A stretch of DNA of 64,000 bases from Nostoc sp. HK-01. Its GTDB lineage: Bacteria > Cyanobacteriota > Cyanobacteriia > Cyanobacteriales > Nostocaceae. The DNA lies in the NCBI GenBank assembly GCA_003990705.1, contig AP018318.1, forward strand, positions 620,001-684,000, given 5' to 3'. Made by a program: the position numbers and the translations under genes. Positions 16,628-25,293 of the stretch are shown piece after piece (position 1 is the first letter of the stretch; each line of letters opens with the position of its first letter). Below the pieces are notes generated by a model. The model saw only the letters and a program-made list of their open reading frames with translations, was not told the origin of the DNA and searched no databases.

Positions 16628-18616
16628 TTACTTTTGACTTTCCATGTTTGGGCGGACTTTTGCCCGTACAAGTATTGCAGTAATGTTGTCATGACCATTT
16701 TTTTGGTTTGCCAAATCAATTAATTCATTAACACCCCGTTCTAGGTTAGCGCCAGAACTTAGCAAAGGAAGTAAATGAGTATTCCAATGGGTTTCTAGTA
16801 AATCATTATCTGATAAACCGTCAGAAGCGAGAATTAGCAAACTATCTTCATTAATGTCAAAAAATTCAACATCGGGGTAGATAGCGCTTTCGTCACGCGG
16901 CCCCAGAGCTTGCGTTAATTGATAAGCATCTGGACGTGCATAAGCTATGCTGGGTTCTACTCCCCGTGCAATTTCTCGCTGTCCAACTTCATGGTCTACA
17001 GTGATTTGTTCTAGCCCTCGTTTGCGAGTTAAGCGGTAGAGTCGGCTATCTCCCACATGAGCAACTACTACTTCGGTATCCTGAATCAAGAGGATGACTA
17101 AAGTAGTACCCATACGCCCAACTCCCGAACGGGCATCTTGTTGATTTAACTGATAAATTGCTTCATTCGCCAAATAAACTGCCTCGCGCATATTTTCTTC
17201 AGTTGGGCGCTGATCAGTAGTCCAAAGTTCTTGGAAGTATTGCCGCACTGTGTTAACGGCCAATTCACTAGCTATTTCACCACCAGCATGGCCACCCATT
17301 CCATCGCAGAGGATATACAAACCACGGGCTTGGAAGACTCGGTTCTTAGGAAATTCTAGCTTTTCAACTTTCGTGTCAATCCCAAAGTAGTCTTCGTTGT
17401 GCTGACGCTGACGACCTACGTCTGTGCGTCCAACATCTTCTAGACTGCTTAATTGCATTGACAGCACAATGGTGGGTAAATCATCGCTTTTGCCAGCACT
17501 GTCTTCATCTCGTTCATTTTCTAACTGGATGATGGTGGGTGCCGTTGGATGTTGGTTGGCGGTTGGCGAAAAACTGGGAATTGGCGATGCTTCTAGTTCT
17601 GTGGCGATCGCTTCTAGGCGCGATCGCAACTGGGCAATCATTTGAATTTTCCCTAATTTTAAATCCTCAAAAATCTGCAATACAGCACCAAATTGCGTAC
17701 GTTGAGACTGCCTAAATAGCTCCTGCCAAATCTCACCCAACACTTTTACACTAAAAGGCTGTTCTGTCAGCGATAATGTCTCATCTTCAGTTTCGGCATT
17801 TACTTGTGCCTCAACCTCCCCATACAATCTTGCTAACGCTAGTGTTTGGTCTTCATCCAATCGCAGATTCGACAATTCCAGCAGACTTTGACGACATTTT
17901 ATTGGTTCTAATAATGCCCAAAGCTGGGTCATTTGATAAAACCAATGTAAAATTTGTAACGAACTTGTGGTCTCTTCTTTCCAGAGTTCAATTAACCTTG
18001 GCCAATCAGAACGGTCTTCAATTAGCAAAATCTGGGTGTTACCTTCTTGCCAAGCATCGTGAATTACTGGTATTTCTGCTTGCCCTTTTGATTGTAATTG
18101 TACATAAGCTTTAGCTAACCGAGGAATTTTAATTTCTCTACCTGCGGATGTTAACAATCCTGTGTCTTGATTTTCTAATATTGCTTCAATAGGTGATATT
18201 TGATACGGTTGACAATCCAAAACTCGCACACAAAATTCTGTCTGGGTTGTATTCTCTTCTGAGATGGGTAGAGGTTCTAACAGTTGATAACGTTGTTCTT
18301 TATCTATGTAAGAACCTGCTTTTAAAACAGGTCTCGCAGCAAGCGGTACAGTATATTCCGTGGAAAGAGGTAAAGTTGGTAAATCATCCTGATCATCTTG
18401 CCAACTGCCTAATTCCCAGTCCCCGCTTCCTTCCTTTGTAATAATGGCCAACCAAATTTGCCCACATTCTGCACCGCAGTTATCACAACTTTGGGCATTC
18501 AATGGTACTTCTGTACCACATTCATGGCAAACCAGATGAGTTAGGGAGGTGCCACAGTTTTGACAAAATTTATTAGCTTTGGGGTTTTCAAATTTACACT
18601 GAGGGCAAATCAGCAT
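16628..18616 (-). CDS. PP2C-type protein phosphatase with zinc-ribbon N-terminus
   Basis: A 662-residue protein. The first 53 residues hold four CxxC pairs (CPQC, CQNC, CHEC, CDNC), that is two zinc ribbons. A long middle region follows (about 60-390) with Gln/Glu-rich helices, perhaps a degenerate kinase-like fold. The PP2C domain covers about 395-655: RQHNEDYFGID, LCDGMGGHAGGE, VAHVGDSRLYRL and LASDGLSDND hold the metal-binding aspartates. It removes phosphate from Ser/Thr and is the natural counterpart of the FHA kinase just downstream. Two coding stretches (18401-18430 and 17544-17590) are built from heptamer repeats like intergenic STRRs, giving low-complexity linkers. Confidence 0.92.
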   Translation of the reverse strand: MLICPQCKFENPKANKFCQNCGTSLTHLVCHECGTEVPLNAQSCDNCGAECGQIWLAIITKEGSGDWELGSWQDDQDDLPTLPLSTEYTVPLAARPVLKAGSYIDKEQRYQLLEPLPISEENTTQTEFCVRVLDCQPYQISPIEAILENQDTGLLTSAGREIKIPRLAKAYVQLQSKGQAEIPVIHDAWQEGNTQILLIEDRSDWPRLIELWKEETTSSLQILHWFYQMTQLWALLEPIKCRQSLLELSNLRLDEDQTLALARLYGEVEAQVNAETEDETLSLTEQPFSVKVLGEIWQELFRQSQRTQFGAVLQIFEDLKLGKIQMIAQLRSRLEAIATELEASPIPSFSPTANQHPTAPTIIQLENERDEDSAGKSDDLPTIVLSMQLSSLEDVGRTDVGRQRQHNEDYFGIDTKVEKLEFPKNRVFQARGLYILCDGMGGHAGGEIASELAVNTVRQYFQELWTTDQRPTEENMREAVYLANEAIYQLNQQDARSGVGRMGTTLVILLIQDTEVVVAHVGDSRLYRLTRKRGLEQITVDHEVGQREIARGVEPSIAYARPDAYQLTQALGPRDESAIYPDVEFFDINEDSLLILASDGLSDNDLLETHWNTHLLPLLSSGANLERGVNELIDLANQKNGHDNITAILVRAKVRPNMESQK

Positions 18617-18865
18617 AGTGGAAGTTCCTTATATTCCCGTTCCAAGGTGCTTCTAGCCACTAATATCCAAAGTGCCACAATTTAGTCGCCCCTGCCTACA
18701 GTAGACCTACAAGAGATTGTGGTTGCACCAGTGAATGTTGGTGGCAGTATTAATTGTGACGCATATTAGCTAAATATTTGAGATAACTGCAAATAAATTT
18801 TTGCTGATCAAATATTGTAAGCAATATTGACTTTGCTCATAAATTTTCTTTTTACTTTTACCTTT

Positions 18866-20191
18866 CTACTTTTTACTTACTTGGGTATGCAATGGTAATT
18901 GGATAGTAAAACAGGTACGATTTGACCCGCTTTCTACCTCTATTGTTCCTGCTAATTGCTTAATTAATTTCTGCACTAATGCCAGCCCTAATCCTGTGCC
19001 ACCTTGTTTCCACGGATCATTACTAGGAATACGGTAGAATTTTTCAAAAATATGTGTTAATTCCGAACTGGAAATTTCTACACCCGAATTAATCACATGA
19101 AATTGGATATTTTGTAAGTTTAATTGGGTAGAAATAGTGATTTCGCCCTCTGAGGGGCTAAATTTACAGGCGTTAGTTAGCAGTTCTATGAAGATCCGCT
19201 CTAGGCTAAAAGGGTCGCAAGCCAGTGGCGGGAGATTAGGTGTGATACTTAAAATCACCCTTTGCTTACATATAGCGCGATTACGTGCTTGAAATAACTC
19301 TACAACCCGCCAAAGCCATTGTTGGACGTGAATAGTTTCTAATACCCAAGGTGTCGCACTGGTATCTAATCGTTGTAAATCGAGAAAGTTATTAATCAGG
19401 TTGATTTCGCGATCGCACTCGTTATCTAAAATTTCAAAATAGCGAGATGCTTTTGAGCGTTCTGCTGCTGGCTTGGCCATTTCCAGCAAAAAATTTTGTT
19501 CTTGGTGTAGGGCAATTCCTAGCATTTGAATCGCCATTTTCATATTTGTCAATGGTGTACGAAGTTCGTGGGAGACTGTACTGAGAAATTCTTCTTTGAG
19601 GCGACTGAGGCTTTCCATTTCTGCCAACTGAGCCTGCATTGTAGTTTGGCTAGTTTGTTGGCTAACTTCTTTCTGCTTGTAAGTGGTGATGTCTTGACAC
19701 ACCATCAAAATCACGGAACTGTTCTCAGGACAGTCTTGTTCAGGCGATATTTGAACTGTAGTTTTTACCCATCTAATCTTACTATCAAGGCAGTTTAGGC
19801 GATATTCTCCATTAATAGAGTCATAGGGTTGAGCAGCACTGCAAAGCTCAATGAATGCCTCAGATAGTTTTTCTTTGTCTGTTGGCTCAAACAAATTAAA
19901 CACAGGAGTTTTGATTAATTGTTCAGGTGTGTAACCCAGACAATTAGCTCCGAACTGGTTTACAGATAGAATTATTCCTGCTGCATTCAAACTCAGGTAA
20001 ATCGTCGGTGTATTTTCATAGAGATGGCGATACCACTGGAGTTCTGCTTGTGTACGCTGTAGCATTTCTGCTGTGTACAGTTCTAAATCCGAGGTTCGTT
20101 CAGGCACAAGTTCCAAGCGAGCCGGAGGTGCTGACAAGGTATCTTGTTGTTTGCGGGTTTGATGCCAGAGCGATCGCTGATTAAAGCTCAT
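18866..20191 (-). CDS. PAS-domain sensor histidine kinase
   Basis: Sensor kinase of 441 residues from the ATG at 20191; an upstream TTG at 20212 would add seven. A PAS domain (about 45-170: YENTPTIYLSLNAAGIILS, CLGYTPEQLI) is followed by a coiled linker, HisKA with the phospho-acceptor histidine in STVSHELRTPLTNMK (H208), and HATPase_c with the N box (ELLTNACKFSP) and G2 box (GTGLGLALVQK). No membrane segments are present, so it senses something inside the cell. No response regulator is adjacent. The ligand of the PAS domain is unknown. Confidence 0.9.
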   Translation of the reverse strand: MSFNQRSLWHQTRKQQDTLSAPPARLELVPERTSDLELYTAEMLQRTQAELQWYRHLYENTPTIYLSLNAAGIILSVNQFGANCLGYTPEQLIKTPVFNLFEPTDKEKLSEAFIELCSAAQPYDSINGEYRLNCLDSKIRWVKTTVQISPEQDCPENSSVILMVCQDITTYKQKEVSQQTSQTTMQAQLAEMESLSRLKEEFLSTVSHELRTPLTNMKMAIQMLGIALHQEQNFLLEMAKPAAERSKASRYFEILDNECDREINLINNFLDLQRLDTSATPWVLETIHVQQWLWRVVELFQARNRAICKQRVILSITPNLPPLACDPFSLERIFIELLTNACKFSPSEGEITISTQLNLQNIQFHVINSGVEISSSELTHIFEKFYRIPSNDPWKQGGTGLGLALVQKLIKQLAGTIEVESGSNRTCFTIQLPLHTQVSKK

Positions 20192-20399
20192 AAGACGTAA
20201 ACTTGTACCCAAGGGCTAAAGTTCATTAATAGGGAATAAAAAGAATTTATTATATATAATTTTTTGGTTAGATTTAGCCAATTAAAGCCAGAAAAATCTG
20301 TTTGTAGTGTTTAATGCTTTCTATTGATAGCTCAGACCTACAGATGATTAATTACTTTTATTTACATCAATTTATTGATTTACCCGAACAATATATGTA

Positions 20400-21026
20400 C
20401 TAAGAAAATTTAGACTTCTTAGTTCTAGAGTCAGAATATTTGTGAGGTAAGTTATGCAGCAATTTGAGTTCTGATGCACTCAAGTCGCGCCACTGGCCTA
20501 GTTGTAGTCCATCCAAGTTGAGATGGGCTATGCTCACCCTGATGAGTCGCAAAGTGGGAAACCTTACAGCCGCAGTCATCCGCCGCACCTGACGATTTTT
20601 GCCTTCTGTCAAAGTCATTTCTAACCAGGCTGTCGGCACATTTTTACGAAATCTGATGGGTGGATGGCGATCGCCCACTGGTGGATCTTCGGGTAACAGT
20701 CTCACTTTTGCAGGTCGAGTGCGGTAATCTTGGATTTCTACACCCGTTTGCAATTTGGTTATAGCATCTGCATCGGGAATCCGCTCTACTTGTACCCAGT
20801 AAGTTCGCTGATGGCCAAAACGCGGATCAGAAAGTCGATGTTGCAATTTTCCATCGTTTGTCAACAGTAATAATCCTTCACTATCCCAGTCCAAACGCCC
20901 CACAGGATAAACATCAGGCACATCAATATAATCTTTGAGAGTACTATGGTTCGGTGTTTCCTGCGTAAATTGACTGAGGACACCGTAGGGTTTGTGAAAA
21001 ATCAGATACCGAAAGCTACTAGTCAT
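20400..21026 (-). CDS. rRNA pseudouridine synthase, RluE/RsuA type
   Basis: A 208-residue enzyme of the RsuA/RluB/E/F family, which converts uridine to pseudouridine in rRNA. Motifs: FHKPYGVLSQFT, VGRLDWDSEGLLLLTNDG with the catalytic aspartate in GRLD, and EGKNRQVRRMTAAV. There is no N-terminal S4 domain, which fits RluE (23S rRNA) rather than RsuA or RluB. The fit to RluE is by architecture and length; the target base is not verified. The stop lies about 190 bp from the histidine kinase start, and the gene is divergent from the glycosidase gene. Confidence 0.85.
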   Translation of the reverse strand: MTSSFRYLIFHKPYGVLSQFTQETPNHSTLKDYIDVPDVYPVGRLDWDSEGLLLLTNDGKLQHRLSDPRFGHQRTYWVQVERIPDADAITKLQTGVEIQDYRTRPAKVRLLPEDPPVGDRHPPIRFRKNVPTAWLEMTLTEGKNRQVRRMTAAVRFPTLRLIRVSIAHLNLDGLQLGQWRDLSASELKLLHNLPHKYSDSRTKKSKFS

Positions 21027-21148
21027 TAGATATTATCTATTTTTTCTCTACTCCTTAACTTTCCAATAGATAGTTAACAGAGGTTCGTGAGTGAAATTAT
21101 GCAAAAAATTGGGAATTTTAATAAAAAACACATAAGTGTGAGTTGATT

Positions 21149-22036
21149 ATGCTGAACTCTAAGATTTGCAGACGTTCTTTCTTGTTCCTGGGAGGTGCTT
21201 CCCTAGTAAACGGATTGTCATTAGCACTCCCCGCAACTGCTCAAACTGTACAAGTTAAAAAAGCCAAGGTGAATGGGATTTCTTTCTACCAGACAATTAT
21301 TGATCTTACTGACCCGCAAACCTTGATAACTATTGGTTTAGCCAAGAATGCAGCTTTTGCGAATACACAGCAGAAAAGTAGCGGTGATGAAGAATTTAGC
21401 AAAATGGTATCTCGTTATCGTGCCGCTGTGATTGCCAATGGGACTTTTTTCGCCAAAAATGCCCAGAAGACAGTCATGGGTAACATGGTAGCAGCAGGTA
21501 GATTTGTCAAATACAGCCAATGGGAAAATTTTGGCACTACCTTGGGTTTGCGAGTTGGCAACCAGCCAGAGATGATTACAGCACGGGTTGATGGTAAACC
21601 TGAATGGCATCAACATTGGTTTTCTCTCACCTGTGGCCCCCGATTGTTAAGACAGGGAAAAATTTGGCTCAACCCAGGACTAGAAGGATTTAAAGATCCT
21701 CATGTTTTAGGACAAGGCGCACGCACAGCTATAGGTTTCCCCGCTGATGGTAAAAAATTATTTTTGGTGAGTTTTGACAGTAGCTTAACTTTGCAACAAA
21801 CAGCACAAGCTATGAAAGCAGTCGGCTGTTATGAAGCCATGAACTTAGATGGTGGTGCGTCGAAAGCTTTAGCCGCCAATAATAAAATTTTAGTTCCGGC
21901 TGGTAGACCATTAACAAATGTAATTGTCGTTTATGATGGCAAAAATCCTGCTCCTACGGCTTTAAAACAAGATTGGATGAGATTTCAAAAAGGCGATCGC
22001 CCGATGGTTCAGAAGAACGGGACAAAACACCCCTGA
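21149..22036 (+). CDS. Secreted phosphodiester glycosidase family protein (NAGPA domain)
   Basis: About 295 residues from the ATG at 21149. The N-terminus (CRRSFLFLGGASLVNGLSLALPATAQ) is a signal peptide with an RR pair, possibly Tat. The NAGPA domain follows: AVIANGTFFAKN, SLTCGPRLLRQGK, ARTAIGFPADGKKLFLVSFD and the hallmark MNLDGGASKAL. Family members cleave GlcNAc-phosphodiesters or process exopolysaccharide; the real substrate here is unknown. The last 15 or so codons run into the start of a Uma2 remnant in another frame, and the junction lies at a HIP1 octamer (21993-22000), so the native C-terminus may have been replaced. Confidence 0.82.
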   Translation: MLNSKICRRSFLFLGGASLVNGLSLALPATAQTVQVKKAKVNGISFYQTIIDLTDPQTLITIGLAKNAAFANTQQKSSGDEEFSKMVSRYRAAVIANGTFFAKNAQKTVMGNMVAAGRFVKYSQWENFGTTLGLRVGNQPEMITARVDGKPEWHQHWFSLTCGPRLLRQGKIWLNPGLEGFKDPHVLGQGARTAIGFPADGKKLFLVSFDSSLTLQQTAQAMKAVGCYEAMNLDGGASKALAANNKILVPAGRPLTNVIVVYDGKNPAPTALKQDWMRFQKGDRPMVQKNGTKHP

Positions 22037-22395
22037 CTGGTAAATTTTGGGTGTATGAGCAGGCAATTAGAGTGCCATTCTACGGAATTTATGAGTTTAG
22101 TAAAGCTGCGGTGGAAGTCTATCACTTAGTAGATGGCAAGTATCAATTACTGCCAGCAAATGAAAGAGGTCACTATTCTATTCCGCCGATGGGTGTGGAA
22201 TTAGGGATTTGGCAAGGATAATATAAAAACATGGTAGCGCCTTGGTTGCGCTGGTGGGATGCACAAGGAAATCTATTGTTGAATAGTGATGAAAAGTCTC
22301 AACAATTAACACTACAGTTACAACAAGAATAGCAAAAAGCTGAACGCTTGGCAGAAAAGTTGCGTCAAATGGGGATTGACCTTGATCAATTGTAG
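21995..22395 (+). pseudogene. Remnant of a Uma2-family endonuclease gene (C-terminal part)
   Basis: One frame reads SPDGSEERDKTPLTGKFWVY, then IRVPFYGIYEF and GVELGIWQG. This is the C-terminal half of the longer type of Uma2 (DUF820) protein common in Nostocales. The frame then meets TAA (22219), continues as MVAPWLRWWDAQGNLLL, meets TAG (22330) and ends with LRQMGIDLDQL at the TAG at 22393. The N-terminal half is missing. Two in-frame stops and the truncation make it a pseudogene. It overlaps the end of the glycosidase gene. Confidence 0.8.
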
Positions 22396-22423
22396 AAGGC
22401 GATCATCATATCAAAGATATTTG

Positions 22424-23557
22424 CTAAATAAATTTTTCTATAATCCCTCTCAAAGAAGGTAAATCTTTCAAATCTGTGAGAGCTAAACCTTTTAAAGCTG
22501 TTTCTGCTTGCTTGCGGTAAGTTCGGAATTTTGATTTCAGGAGTTCTTCTTCCTCTAGTTTTGCTCCAGTTTCAAGTACAGAATTTACAGTAGCTAAAAT
22601 AGCGAGGGTAATACTTACACTAATAACTGCTGCTGCAACATCGACAACTCCTGTTGGTGGTAAAAATGATTTTACCCACAGAAATAAAGTTGTTGTAGCT
22701 GCCTCACTTGCAAAAGCAGGCAATATAGCAAAGGCAGCTTTTGATGAAATAATTTCTCCAGTATACAAATATGAGAGAGCAACAATTGCAGAAGCTTGTG
22801 TAGCTGTTATGTAAGCTGCGCTACCAGGAATAAATGCTTGAACAACAACTGCAACTAATGCAGTTGCGATAATGCCTATCGCGTATGATTTTTTCTCACC
22901 CATGTGACGAGCGAGTAGTAGATCCTTTCCCTTTGACGCTAAAAAATTTTCTATATCCTCCCGAAGCCAATAGACACCACGAATATCTAGTGGAGTGCTA
23001 GGTGAAATATCATTACCATAGCCAAATGCACACACTGGGTAAATTTTTTCTACTTTCAGCACCTCTTTCCACTGAGTAATAACATTTTCTAAAGCTGAAG
23101 GTAAATGCTTATCCCATTCATCAATTTTATTCAAAACAACAAATACAGAATCACAATGCGCTCGAAGATCATCTAAATATCTTTTTTGAGAAGCATCAGC
23201 AGCTCCTGTTAAAACTAATATACCGATGTCGATATGTTTTAGAAAGTCTCGTGTAACTTCACTATTTTCGGCGCGGACATCATCAAGTCCTGGTGAGTCT
23301 ATAAGTCTAACTCTTTCATCTAATCGCAAAATTTGTAATTTTGTAGTTACGCCAGCCTCAGCACCCACTTGAGCTAGGGCTTTTTTACGACTACGTTTGA
23401 GTAAAGCATTAATTAATGAGCTTTTCCCAGAACTAACTTTTCCAATAATAGCTATATTCAAAGTTTTAGAAAAATCTTGGACTTTTTCCTCAAATTGAGT
23501 ATTGACATTTTCCCAAAACGCTCTTTCATCTGAACTATCATTTGCTGAATTAGCCAT
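22424..23557 (-). CDS. Membrane-associated GTPase (Era/dynamin-like)
   Basis: A 377-residue protein. The GTPase domain has G1 GKVSSGKSS (39-47), G3 DSPG (87-90) and G4 NKID (143-146). After it come several hydrophobic segments (about 225-335: AIGIIATALVAVVVQAFIPG, VDVAAAVISVSITLAILATV), like the DUF697/YcjF-type membrane domains that follow some GTPases, and a short Lys/Glu-rich tail. It probably acts at a membrane. The substrate or partner is not known. The gene is divergent from thiC, and its stop lies 28 bp past the end of the Uma2 remnant. Confidence 0.82.
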   Translation of the reverse strand: MANSANDSSDERAFWENVNTQFEEKVQDFSKTLNIAIIGKVSSGKSSLINALLKRSRKKALAQVGAEAGVTTKLQILRLDERVRLIDSPGLDDVRAENSEVTRDFLKHIDIGILVLTGAADASQKRYLDDLRAHCDSVFVVLNKIDEWDKHLPSALENVITQWKEVLKVEKIYPVCAFGYGNDISPSTPLDIRGVYWLREDIENFLASKGKDLLLARHMGEKKSYAIGIIATALVAVVVQAFIPGSAAYITATQASAIVALSYLYTGEIISSKAAFAILPAFASEAATTTLFLWVKSFLPPTGVVDVAAAVISVSITLAILATVNSVLETGAKLEEEELLKSKFRTYRKQAETALKGLALTDLKDLPSLRGIIEKFI

Positions 23558-23737
23558 TTAAGTAATGTTTGGTAATTAAAGTTACATTTAAAATTATCGA
23601 TTTGTTTCTTTGGGCAAATAACAGTAAATTTGCTTAAATTTTTAAATTTCTGAACTTTTAACACATTCAAGCATTACACCTCATAAATTGTTAACCCTCT
23701 TGCCCCCAACCCTAAACAAGATGGTACAATCTACATC

Positions 23738-25211
<1,474 letters not shown>

Positions 25212-25222
25212 TTACTAGTTAA

Positions 25223-25249
25223 TAGCCCCAGATGTGCAATCTGGGGCTA
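25223..25249 (+). terminator. Terminator hairpin of thiC
   Basis: Perfect 11-bp stem TAGCCCCAGAT / ATCTGGGGCTA with loop GTGCA, starting 12 bases after the thiC stop. The GC-rich stem is right for a factor-independent terminator, though no T run follows at once. Confidence 0.75.
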
Positions 25250-25257
25250 TACCAACA

Positions 25258-25275
25258 AGCCTGCGATCGCAGGCT
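25258..25275. repeat. 18-bp perfect palindrome centred on HIP1, followed by a T run
   Basis: AGCCTGCGATCGCAGGCT is a perfect palindrome with a HIP1 octamer at its centre, followed by AATTTTTTTC. It lies 18 bp before the start of the restriction-modification gene. It may act as a second terminator for thiC, or as an operator for the downstream gene, as controller sites in such systems are palindromic. Neither is proven. Confidence 0.5.
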
Positions 25276-25293
25276 AATTTTTTTCACATCAAA

